Assembly (NCBI GenBank): GCA_037447655.1
Contig: JBBHKE010002855.1
Span: 159,001 to 223,000 of the forward strand
DNA length: 64,000 nucleotides
Direction of reading: 5' to 3'
From: Zygnema cylindricum
Lineage: Eukaryota > Streptophyta > Zygnematophyceae > Zygnematales > Zygnemataceae
Position 1 is the first letter of the stretch; every line of letters begins with the position of its first letter. The notes under the pieces were generated by a model that searched no databases, was not told where the DNA came from, and worked only from the letters and a program-made list of their open reading frames with translations. Positions 23,257 to 33,730 of the stretch are shown here, in pieces. A program made the translations under genes and the position numbers.

Positions 23257-23640
23257 TACAGTACATACGGCCATATATACCGCCGTACCTTGCACAATGT
23301 AACATTGCCGTGCGATCGTCCGCAAAACGGACCGCCGTACCGCTGGCGTAATGCAATGTTGCCGCTCGCCAGTATCTACGAACGAACATCGGCAGTACCG
23401 TAAAGAAAAACACTTTTTATTTTGCGCATCTGTAGAATTCAGGAACAACATAAAATTAGTACGCTTATTCGACCTGAAAAGTAATTTGCTGAACAGTATA
23501 ACTTTGGTCTGGCTAAACTTTGGAACGGCCTTGCCATCTCGGCTTGACTAACGCCTCAACCTACAAGTGTTCAGAGATAATATTGCTTAGGTAAGTTGAT
23601 TTGTATGTTGATGTACGTTGTAGAGCTGTAACTACACAAA

Positions 23641-23865
23641 AACGGCCTTTTTTTGTTTCCTAGTGGTAAAAATTGGTATGAAGTTCTTAAAAAATTATTT
23701 TTCTTTTTCCAAATGGGATTTGTTCATGAAAATGGTGCAAAATGTGTAGATATGAGTATCGTACGTTAATTCACTCAATGTACAATAAACCATTTTTGTT
23801 GTTTGAAATAGTTTGTGATGTGTTTGTGTTTTTGCTTTGAATCATGTTATGTTTCATGTTATGAA
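23641..23865. repeat. Tandem duplication, unit 1, left part
   Basis: Begins AACGGCCTTTTTTTG and runs to TTATGAA at the C2 insertion. It aligns with 30621-30850. Non-coding, AT-rich. Confidence 0.8.
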
Positions 23866-24870
23866 TGTTGAAATTATTATTTTTATATGGTATTTTCTAG
23901 GTCTGAATTTAGTACAAATAGAAAAAGGTGGATAGCCTACCTCCGCCTCCTCTCTCTTTCCACAATACTTGTCGTAGTCACTGAGGGATAGAGAGGGTGG
24001 CTGAGCCATGGCGGTCCTAGCTTAAGCAGGCAGGACTAAAGAGTGACTTATGCCACTCTCAACAAAAGGTTAAGTCCTCCAGGACTCGAACCTCCGACCG
24101 GTAGAGCGCGACTTAGCCGTTAGCTCTAACAAGTCTGTCGTAGAAGTCCGTTAGAATATATTAGGTTTGATATTTATTTAAACAATGTTACGTCTATGAA
24201 TTCGATTAACGGAATTACGAACGAAAGAACATGGAACCAAGTATTATATAGTGCGAAACATTACTCGCACGCAAACAAATGAATCGGACATTTGTTTTTC
24301 GACGGCGAACATTTAATATCGAATCTGATCCGACGGCGTACATCAATGCCGAGATCACGGAATGGTCATTTTTGGCGTTTATGGACGTGGCGTGACGTGG
24401 GGCCACGCGGAGGGATGACATTTGGTCGCAGGAATTCCGGCGAACATAAAGACAAGTGAAAAGTGGACACGCGTCCAATTTTTAGCGTTGCCCTACATAG
24501 GCCGTACAGAAAGTACATCGGACATAGTACTTTTCTGTAATCTACAGTGATCTCATTGGTTCATACTTCAATAGATAGGGTTTGTGAGAGGGATTTAGGA
24601 CTTAGAAAATTTTGGTAGATATGAACCTCTCTCTCTCTTTGAGAGTTTGTATAAACTTGACATCTTTGGCGACTCATAACTTATCGGCTCGTTGGCCGTT
24701 TTCAGTGATTCTTTTTGCTACGGACTCAAGGGAGTCCACGCTGCAAACGATGCAGTCAAATTGCCAGTTTGACTTCTTGGGCAGCAATGATAGTGGCTTG
24801 AAGTGGGTTAGTTAAATAGTATCTAGAGGCTTCTTGTATTGTGTAGTCCAATGGAGGACACAAAATTGCA
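23866..24870 (+). repeat. 5' LTR of copia C2
   Basis: TGTTGAAATTATT...AAAATTGCA, 1005 bp. It contains a B-box/T-arm-like stretch (GGACTCGAACC, 24082-24092) and, 20 bp from its end, the gag start ATG (24851). Confidence 0.95.
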
Positions 24871-25800
24871 TGTTATGGGCCCACCCTTTAGGGTACCCAC
24901 CTTCAATGGATCTGGGTTCATCTATTGGGAAGCCATAATGATGGGAGCTTTGTGTGAAAAACGATACTGGGGTATCGTCAGTGGACAAGTGAAACGTCCA
25001 ACTTCGGTAACTCCACAAGGATTTGGGGGAGTAAGGTTTCCTGCAACAACGGCTGTCTCAGCGGAGGAGTCAGATGATGGGGACAGCAGTGTGTCCGAAA
25101 AGGGGAAAGGGAAGGAGACACCCCTCACTCCTATTGCCACAGTATCAAGATCGGCGACCGTGAAGACAATGGAGAACGATACTCAAATGTGGGAGGATGT
25201 AAACATGGCTACCAGGAACTTCATTCTGAGGCACCTCACTCAAGGTTTGGCCACTCCTCATCTTCACATTTACAAGGCCGAGGAGTTGTGGGTGAGTTTG
25301 GTGGAGATTTATAGAGCTGGAACTATTCAAGAGCTTCAGTTGGCTGAGCAAAAGCTAGTGAGTTACACTTACAAAGGAGGAAAGATGTTAAATTACTGTA
25401 ATGATCTTTCTTGTTTGTATATGGAAATGGAAAGTGCCACGTGGACAGGTACAATGAAAATGAAAGTTAACTCCTTTATCATGAAATTACCAGATGAGTT
25501 CGAAAACATAGTGTACCGAGTACAGGGAATGCTTGATAGTTCATGGAAATGGAACACAATAGTCAGGATGATACTTGTGCAAGAAAACACAATGAAGATT
25601 AGGAGAGGAGGAAAGAGCATTCAACCTCTAGCTGCAGTAGGGGACCGATGGCGGAAGGACTAGAAGGAACCTTATAGAGGGGAAAAAGATCATTCTGGGG
25701 GACAGTGGCCCCCAAAGGGTCTTTGTCATTATTGCAAAAAGTCGGGACACTTTATCGCAGATTGTTTCAAGCTATCAGAGCTGAAGCTCCAAGAGAACCG
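24851..25800 (+). pseudogene. gag: copia C2 gag, nearly intact
   Basis: Copia capsid protein. The ATG at 24851 lies inside the LTR, so the first codons (MEDTKLH) are LTR sequence and the next (VMGPP) are the PBS. Core segments follow: GSGFIYWEAIMMGALCEKRY, NMATRNFILRHLTQGLATPH, EIYRAGTIQELQLAEQKL. The frame is open for 270 codons until TAG at 25661. It then continues to the zinc knuckle LCHYCKKSGHFIADC (about 25722-25766, C-x2-C-x4-H-x4-C complete). Apart from that stop this is the most complete gag here. Gag and pol appear to share one frame, as in typical plant copia. Confidence 0.9.
24871..24885 (+). other. Half-tRNA primer-binding site of copia C2
   Basis: TGTTATGGGCCCACC, 14 of 15 matches to the complement of the initiator tRNA-Met anticodon arm. 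It directly abuts the LTR. Confidence 0.8.
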
Positions 25801-28800
25801 TGGAGGGGGTTCTTCCGGAGGGAAAAAAGAGGCACTTGTGGTTACAAAAGTGTCAGGAGAAACCGAGGATGAGTCCTTTGAGGAGGATGGGGAGCTTCTT
25901 CTTAACGAGAGTTTCGAGGAGAAGGAGATCCCTCGGAGGCAGAAGTGTGCCCTTGGAGCAATTCGGGAAGCTCCACAGGAAGGATGGATCATCGACTCAG
26001 GTGCATCCATGCATATGTGTCGTGATAAAGAACTCTTCACTAAGTTAAAAAAAAATCGTACTGTAGAGATAGAGTAAGGGGATGGGAGAGTGGTTACTAC
26101 AGATCTAGTGGGATCAGTAGATCTGAAAGTCTTAGAGGAGGGTAAGACTTCTATACTTACATTCTCAGATGTACTTTACATTCTTCAGCTGAGTAAAAAT
26201 CTTGTCTCTACGTCTGTGTTAGATGAAAAAGAGTTTGATACCTTCACCAGAAAGGGAGTCTTTACAGCTAAGTATGGGGATGAAGTTTACTTCACAGCAG
26301 ATAAGGGTAGCCAAGGAATGTTAAGGCTTAACCTGAGTAATGTAAAGAAGAATGCTTACTATGTTGGTGTTCTAAGGTGATGATTTGGCATAAGTAGTTG
26401 GGACAGGTGCATTTTGATAGGTTAAGGGAAATGAAAAAGCTTGGGGTAGTAGATGGCATTGAGTTTGGGAATAATGAAATGATGGATGATTGTAGTGGTT
26501 GTGCTCAAGGTAAGGCTCACAGACTTCCCTTTTCTAAAGCCGCCAGATATAGAGGTGAGAAAGTGTTAGATTTGGTCCACACAGATATTTGGGGACCTGC
26601 AAAAGTACCTTCGATTGGAGGAAAGAGGTTTATGATGACATTAACTGATGACTAGTCTAGATATTCTAGAGTCTACTTTCTGAAAAATAAGTCCGAAGCA
26701 TTAACTTACTTCAAAGAATATAAAGCTTGGAGTGAGAAGTTGCATGAAACCCCCATTAAAAGGATAAGAAGTGATAATGGGGGGGGATATACCTCTAACC
26801 AGTTTGAGGAATATCTGAGAGATGAGGGAGTGTAACACCAGAAAACTGTACCATATAACCCAGAACGAAATGGGGTAGCTGAGAGGTTGAATCGAACACT
26901 AGGAGATAGTGCATGCAGTATGTTGGCAGACAAGAAAATAGGAAAGAGATTTTGGGCAGAAGCAATGAACTGTGCCAACTACATAAAGAATAGAGTCCTT
27001 ACCTCAGCTGTAAAGGGAGTGACACCTTATGAGAGAAGGGTTGGAAGGAAACCAGATATCTCACACCTTAAAGTATTTGGTAGCCAAGTTTACAGTCTTG
27101 ACAAGGATAGGAAAAACTGGAAACAAGATGCTAAGGGAAAACTACGATACTTTGTGGGATATGCTGAGGATGTTAAGGGATATAGAGTGTATGACTTAGC
27201 AAAGAAAGATATGATTTTGGTCAAACACTTAGTTGTCATGGATGAAGGGAAGTCATTTGACCCGTTCAAATAAACAAAGAAGATAAGGATCAAATTTGAG
27301 TCGGAAAGTGAGGAGAACTCGGTCGTACCCGAAAGGGACATGAGTGAAACCGTGATTACAGATCCAGGGGAGATCCAAGATACGGAGACTCACCGAAAAC
27401 CTCACATACTCCTATGGACTTCGAGGAGATAGAAGAAGTGGGACAAGAACCAGTTTCCATCGACAGGGGAGCCGATGAGACAGTGAGAAGAAATTCAAGA
27501 CTTCCATCAATTCCAGCTTTGGAGTTTGGGGGAGGAAGGAGGAGCAACAAAAGATCACAAGAAAAATAAGCCACTCATAAGGTAACTATGCTATCTCACC
27601 CTGATGAGCCTTAGTCTTACTCGGAGGCAGTGAATAGTCCAGAGAAAGAAAAATGGATTAGAGCCATAAATGTTGAGATGGCTTCTATCATGGAAGCAAA
27701 TACTTGGGAACTAGCGGATTCTCCTCCAGACAGAAAACCTATTGGGTGTAAATGGGTATTTAAACTAAAACTGATCCCAGATAATACCATTGAGAGATAT
27801 AAGGCTCGACTAATAGCGAAGGGGTTCACCCAAAAGGAGGGGATCGACTATGAGAAGACCTTTGCTACTGTTGTTCGGTTCCCCTCAGTAAGGATTCTCC
27901 TCAGCCTGGCAGTAGCGAAAGACATGGAGATACATCAGATGGACATTAAGACTGCTTTCCTCAATGGTGAGTTAGAGGAAGAAATTTTCATGAGACAACC
28001 CGAGGGGTTTGTGGAAGAAGGAGAAGAGAGCAAAGTCTGTAGGCTCATAAAGTCCTTACATGGACTAAAGCAGGCTCCCTAACAGTGGATTAAGAAACTA
28101 GATGAGTTTCTTACCAGTCTGGGATATATCCATATCAACTCTGACCATTCTATCTATATGATTGAAGATGAGAATGGTGTCATTTTTATTGCAATTTATG
28201 TGGATGATCTGCTTGTGTTGAGTAAATCCTTTGAAAAGATCAATTAGTTAAAGACAGATCTTAGAAGCAGATTTGATATGAAGGATTTAGGGGAGGCATA
28301 ATATATTTTGGGGATTCAAATGGAGAGAGATAGGGGGAAGAGGATTGTCAGACTTACTCAGAAAGAGCAATAGATAATATGCTTGAGAAATTCCAGATGG
28401 AAAATGCTAACTGTTGTACCACTCCCATGGACTTGAAAAAAGTAAGTGATGGGAGTGTAGAAGGAGGAGTGATGATCATAGATGATCAAATAAGTACAGA
28501 AGAGAGAGAGTTTATGAAGACTATCCGTTATAGACAGGTCGTAGGAAGTTTAATCTATTTTATCAATTGTACCAGGCCGGACATAGCGGCAGCAGTTGGA
28601 GTACTCAGTAGGAGTCTTAATGATCCTAGGAAGAGGGATTGGGAGGCAGCCAAGAGAGTCATGAGATATCTGGTAGGAACTAGAGAGTTAAGGTTGCATT
28701 TGGGAGGGGAGCACACTGACATCACTATTTGGAGTGATGCCAGTTATGGGGACGCACCTATGAGAAGATGCACTTCTGGTTATGTGTTATATGTTGGGGA

Positions 28801-29197
28801 ACGGGCTTGCTGTTGGAGCAGTAAGCAACAAAAGGTGGTTGCTCAGTCTACTATGGAGGCTGAGTACATGGCCTCTTGTTCTGCTGTGAAAGAGTTGATG
28901 TGGGTGAAGTCCTTGATGCAAGAAATCGGGTATATCAAAGAGGGAGTGCATGAAGTGTTTTGTGATAATCAAGCTGCCATTGCAATTGTAGCTAATGCAA
29001 AACATCATTTTAAGGCTAAACATATGGACATAAGTTTAAGTTTTGTAAGAGAAAAAGTTGAGAATAAAATCGTGAATCTTGTATATAGATCTGATGAGGA
29101 AATGGTAGCTGATATGATGACAAAACCGGTGCCTTCTCCCAAGTTAAAATATTGCAGGGAAAAATGTGGATTAAAAATGAAATTTAAATTAGACTAG
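25801..29197 (+). pseudogene. pol: copia C2 protease-integrase-RT-RNase H, broken
   Basis: Protease WIIDSGASMHM at about 25987 (active site intact). GAG-pre-integrase has CSGCAQGKAHRLPF at about 26491. The integrase core carries LVHTDIWGPAKV, IRSDNGGGYTSN and PERNGVAERLNRT, so all three DDE positions are visible. RT has DRKPIGCKWVFKLKL (27731), FTQKEGIDYEKTFATVVRF and AIYVDDLLVLSK (about 28193). RNase H is open from 28379 to 29197 with QSTMEAEYMASCSAVKEL and the C-terminal ADMMTKP. Defects: a frameshift at about 26375, TAG at 26653 in TDD-x-SRY (Trp in C1, C3 and C4), TAA at 26833, TAA at 27271, stops near 28080, 28245 and 28300, and a frameshift near 28370. Confidence 0.93.
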
Positions 29198-29210
29198 AAA
29201 ATAAGGGGAG
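29198..29210 (+). other. Polypurine tract of copia C2
   Basis: AAAATAAGGGGAG immediately upstream of the 3' LTR. The same tract precedes the C3 and D LTRs. Confidence 0.85.
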
Positions 29211-30220
29211 TGTTGAAATTATTATTTTTATATGGTATTTTCTAGGTTTGAATTTAGTACAAATAGAAAAAGGTGGACAGCCTGCCTCTGCCTCCTCTCT
29301 CTTTCCACCATACTTGTCGTAGTCACTGATGGATAGAGAGGTTGGCTGAGCCATGGTTGTCCTAGCTTAAGCAGGCAGGACTAAAGAGTGACTTATGTCA
29401 CTCTCGACAAAAGGTTGAGTCCTCCAAGACTCGAACCTCCGACCGGTAGAGCACGGCTTAGCCGTTAGCTCTAACCAGTCTATCGTAGAAGTCCGTTGAA
29501 ATATATTAGGTTTGATATTTATTTAAACAAATGTTACGTCTATGAATTCGATTAACGGAATTACGAACGAAAGAACATGGAACCAAGTATTATATAGTGC
29601 GAAACATTATCTCGCACGCAAACAAATGAATCGAATATTTGTTTTTCGATGGCGGACATTTAATATCGAATCTGATCCGACGGCGTACATCAATGCCGAG
29701 ATCACGGAATGGTCATTTTTGGCGTTTATGGACGTGGCGTGACGTGGCGCCACGCGGAGGGATGACATTTGGTCGCAGGAATTCTGGCGAACATAAGGAC
29801 AAGTGAAAAGTGGACACGCGTCCACTTTTTAGCGTTGCCGTACACGGGCCGTACAGAAAGTACATCGGCCATAGTACTTTTCTGTACTCTACAGTGATCT
29901 CATTGGTTCATACTTCAATATAGGAGGGTTTGTGAGAGGGATTTAGGACTTAGAAAATTTTGGTAGATAAGAACCTCTCTCTCTCTCTTTGAGAGTTTGT
30001 ATAAACTTGACATCTTTGCCGACTCATAACTTATCGGCTGGTTGGCCGTTTTCAGTGATTCTTTTTGCTACGGACTAAAGGGAGTCCACGCTGCACGGGG
30101 TGCAGTCAAATTGTCAATTTGACTTCTTGGGCAACAATGATTGTGGCTTGAAGTGGGTTAGTTAAATACTATCAAGAGGCTTTCTGTATACTGTAGTCCA
30201 ATGGAGGACACAGAATTGCA
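29211..30220 (+). repeat. 3' LTR of copia C2
   Basis: 1010 bp, TGTTGAAATT...GAATTGCA. It keeps the unused gag start ATG GAG GAC ACA GAA TTG CA at 30201-30220, as expected if the codon is part of the LTR. Confidence 0.95.
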
Positions 30221-30620
30221 ATGAAGTGTGTGTAATCTATAGAAGTACGCTTTTCAGTTGAACATAAACCGTAAAAGTTAATTAGCACATAGAATGCATG
30301 ATAGTACGAAAAAGAAATTAGGGTTTAATAATCGAAAAATAGTTTCATGTTTTCAAATTGTTCATTAAATCGTGTTATGGTCGATGGTGTATCATGTGTT
30401 GACGTGAGTATGCCTATTTCAATTGAACATAAACCGAAAAGCACATAAAATACATGATGATTTTACCTGTCGAAAATACGTAGTGGAGTGGCATTTGGGC
30501 CCAATAGATGCTTAAACCTACAACTGAAGAAATACGATATCGTCCATGTGAGCTAAAAAAATCACTCCATGGTTATTGTTCCATGTAAATTGAATAGCTA
30601 TTGCTTAAAAACTTTATGAA
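30221..30620. repeat. Tandem duplication, unit 1, right part
   Basis: Continues unit 1 after C2. It aligns with about 30851-31252. Contains CGTTATGGTCGATGGTGTATCATGTGTT and related strings in both units; non-coding. Confidence 0.8.
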
Positions 30621-31252
30621 AACGGCTTTTTCCTGTTTCCAAGTGGGATATGTGTATGAAAATTGGTAAGAGGTTCTTAAAAAATGAATTTATTTTTCCA
30701 AGTGGGATTTGTTCATGAAAATGATGCAAAATGTGTAGATATGAGTATCGTACGTTAATTCACTCAACGTACGATAAACCACTTTTGTTGTTAGAAATAG
30801 TTTGTGATTTGTTTGTGTTGTTGTTTGAATCATATTATGTTTCATGTTATGAAGTGTGTTATCTATAATAGTACGATTTTCAGTTGAACATGAACCGAAA
30901 AATATAATTATCACATAGAATGCGTGATAGTACGGAAATGAAATTTGGGTTTAATAATAAAAAAAGAGTTTGATGTTTTCAAGTTGTTCATTGAATCGTG
31001 TTATGGTCGACGGTGGTCGATGGTGTATCATGTGTTAACGTGAGTATGCCTATTTCAATTGAACATAAATCGACAAAACATAAAATACATGATGTTTTAA
31101 CATTTAGGAAATACGTACAGGAGTGGCATTTAGGTCCAATAGATGCTTGAACCTACAACAAAAGAAATACAATATCGTTCAGGTGAGCTACAAAAACCAC
31201 TCTATGGTTATTGTTCCATGTAAATAGAATGAGTATTGTTAAATAGCTTTAT
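30621..31252. repeat. Tandem duplication, unit 2
   Basis: About 630 bp, aligning end to end with 23641-23865 plus 30221-30620. It preserves the uninterrupted C2 target. No gene recognised. 31253-31480 is further AT-rich sequence without visible features. Confidence 0.8.
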
Positions 31253-31501
31253 AAAATGAGTTTATAGGTTGTTTTGTTAAGTCAATTGATAAGTTGGTAA
31301 GATATATATCTTTAAGCAAAAAATTTCCAAAAAAATGATGAAAATGTGTATGTGGGACACATGCATGCCAATTTACTCTTCCAATTGAAAAGTTGTTATG
31401 GTGGGTTTAAGTTGGAAAAACATAATGAAAGTAAGTAAAGACGAATAAAAAATTAATTGTTTCTTTTCTTCGTACATATAATCGTTATACCCATTGTTGA
31501 T

Positions 31502-31724
31502 ATGGCAAATAAAAGTTTGGTAAAAACTAATATGTTACATGCCACAAAAATTGAAAAACATATATTGACCATATTTTATGCATGGACGCACGGTCTAATT
31601 CACCAAATGGACAACCAAACGCTATATACACTCATACTACAACCCAAAAAATAGCAAAACAATTCGAAAAACGGTTGCGCGAAAGACGTGAAAAAACGAG
31701 AGTTACACGTGCAGCAAAACAAGG
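31502..31724 (+). other. Coding-like stretch of unknown origin
   Basis: Two overlapping frames look protein-like: one from ATG 31502 (MANKSLVKTNMLHATKIEKH, ending at 31654), and another with NSPNGQPNAIYTHTTTQKIA followed by KQFEKRLRERREKTRVTRAA up to the C3 insertion. The second has the basic, helical character of a DNA-binding or transposase-accessory protein, but I recognise no family. A frameshift between them is possible. C3 cuts it off on the right. Confidence 0.25.
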
Positions 31725-32784
31725 TGTAGAAATCGATGGTTCTTTAATTATTTTATAGGTTTAAATTGGAATACAGAAAGAAGCCGAGGCAGTCTGCCTC
31801 TAACTTCTCTCTCCAACTCCCACACTTGTTGCGGTCACTAAGAAGTTGGAGAGGAAGCTAGAGCCATGGCTACCTAGGCTATCCAGAGGTTTACGGAAAA
31901 TAGATTAGTTGATTTACGGATAGGTAGGTTTATTTGCTCAAAGGAGTATGTCAGAACCAGGATTTGATCCTGGTAACTGCCGCTCGTCAGAATGTCGGTA
32001 ATCGGTAGACTTATCCGTTAAGTCTAGACAGAAAGATACATACTATAGGGTTTGATATTTATTTAAATGTTGCCACGTAGAAAAATTCATTTAACGACGA
32101 ATGTTTACGGATACATAGATCCAGTTATGTAAAAGTACAAATTTTGGTATGGATAAGAAACGAGTACAGCGCATTTTGTTACGAAACAAATACCGCACCA
32201 GCATTTATGACGGCTCAATTGAAATCTGCATTTAATCAGACGGCCGAAAAGAAAGCCAAGATCGCGGAAGAGATTCTCGGCGGTTTGTGGTCATCGCCAT
32301 ATCGGATGACACGTGGCCCGTATTACGTTGGTTCGCGACATCTTCAAGGATTACGGGACCGAATCCGAATATGACATGTATCAACATTTAGGCCATGTCG
32401 TACAATATCCGTACATAAAGTACACCGGCAACTGTACTTTTGTGTACGGCAGTGTAATATAATTGGTGTCATACACCAGTAGATAGAGTTTTAGAGAGAC
32501 ATAAGACTTAAAAAAAATTGGTAGATATGACCCTCTCTCCGAGAGAGCTTTTGTACTAAAGGTCAACTTTGACCCTCCATAACTTACTGCTCATGGGAGA
32601 AAATTTAGAGATTCTTTTTGCTATCGACTCACGGGAGTCTTGCCTTCACAAGGGTGAAGGTGGTCAGAGTTTTTTTTTGCCAAGGTAGCAGTTATTTGTG
32701 TTGAAAGACAAAGGGGTCAGGGTTATCCTAGAGGCTTCGTGTGAGCTGCTTACTTTGAGGTCCTATGGAGTTCTCAGAATTGCA
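31725..32784 (+). repeat. 5' LTR of copia C3
   Basis: TGTAGAAATCGATGG...CAGAATTGCA, 1060 bp. Contains the hairpin ACCAGGATTTGATCCTGGT at 31957-31975 and the gag start ATG at 32765. Confidence 0.93.
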
Positions 32785-33730
32785 GGTTATGGGCCCACCA
32801 TCTAGGGTGCCCTTATTCAATGGAGCTGGCTTCATATACTAGGAAAGTATGTTGACAGGAGCTTTATGTGAGAAACGGTTTTGGGGAATAGTGAGTGGAT
32901 GGGTGAGGCGTCCATCCAATCTTCATATACCTCCATGGTTTACAGGAGGCAGATTCAGTAGAGATGCAGATCCATCTTCAACGGAGGAGACAAATGAAGG
33001 AGAGGTGGTGGACAAAGGAAAGGAGAAGGAGACGACCACACCAATAGCAACTGGTTCAGCATTCATGTCACATATTCCGTGGAACGAGGAGAATGATACT
33101 AATACCTGGGACTTCAACAATATGGCGGCAAAACACTTCATCCTCCGCCATCTTACTCAAGGACTTGCATGTCTTCATTTGCAGGTAGTAAGGGCATCCA
33201 ATCTTTGGATGGCTCTTATAGAGATGTACCGAAGTGGTACGATCTAGCAACAACAGTTGGCTGATGAGAAAGTTAAAGAGTATGTATACAAAGGGGAGGA
33301 GATGTTGGATTTTTACAATGAGCTTGCTACACTTTTCATGGAGCTAGAGAGTGTTGGAAAAGATTATAGTGAAAAAGAAAAGGTTAACAGTCCATTGATG
33401 AAATTACTCAATGAGTTCCAGAACATAGTCAACCGTGTGCAGGACTTGCCGAACTCAAGGTGGATATGGAATTCAGTGGTAGGAATGATTCTCGTTTGGG
33501 AAAATACAACAGAGATCCGAAAGGGAGGAAAGAGTGGGCAAGCCTTGGCAGCTGGGACCGACTGGAGGAACAAGGATTCTCAGTGACCTTTCGGAAATTA
33601 CGGAGGGGGGGAGCAGAAAAATCAGACCGACGAGTTCGGACCAAGGGCTCACAAGGGTTTATGTCATTTCTGTAAGAAAGCAGGGCACTATATGGCGGAG
33701 TTGACTAAGCTAACCGAGCATCGGTCAAAG
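32765..33730 (+). pseudogene. gag: copia C3 gag, broken
   Basis: Starts inside the LTR (MEFSEL), crosses the PBS (QVMGPPSRVPLFNGAGFIY) and meets TAG at about 32839. Core segments follow: LTGALCEKRFWGIVSGWVRR, NMAAKHFILRHLTQGLACLH, EMYRSGTI, then a TAG at about 33245 and a further open part to 33586. The zinc knuckle LCHFCKKAGHYMAEL (about 33660) has lost its last Cys (Glu-Leu instead of Asp-Cys), after a frameshift near 33580. Homologous throughout to C2 gag. Confidence 0.88.
32785..32799 (+). other. Half-tRNA primer-binding site of copia C3
   Basis: GGTTATGGGCCCACC, all 15 bases complementary to the anticodon arm of plant initiator tRNA-Met. It directly follows the LTR. Confidence 0.85.

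Larger units (their letters stand above)
23866..30220 (+). mobile_element. Ty1/copia retrotransposon C2, full length
   Basis: Complete copia element of 6,355 bp: 5' LTR 23866-24870, PBS, gag, protease-integrase-RT-RNase H, polypurine tract AAAATAAGGGGAG (29198-29210), 3' LTR 29211-30220. A perfect 5-bp target-site duplication ATGAA flanks it (23861-23865 and 30221-30225), and the empty-site sequence TTATGAAGTGTG survives in the duplicated host unit at 30846. The first 315 bp of the two LTRs differ at roughly 19 positions by eye (about 6%), so it is not recent. Pol has about ten stops and at least two frameshifts. Confidence 0.97.

Noticed and set aside
22681-23450. Protein-coding gene over the 26-bp repeat (Cys/Arg-rich frames on both strands)
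   Set aside because: The 26-bp period shifts frame each unit; open frames result from GC-rich repeats, with no conserved peptide.
24040-24130. A functional tRNA gene inside the copia LTR
   Set aside because: The T-arm-like part is convincing, but acceptor and anticodon stems do not pair in my reading, and the sequence varies between LTR copies.
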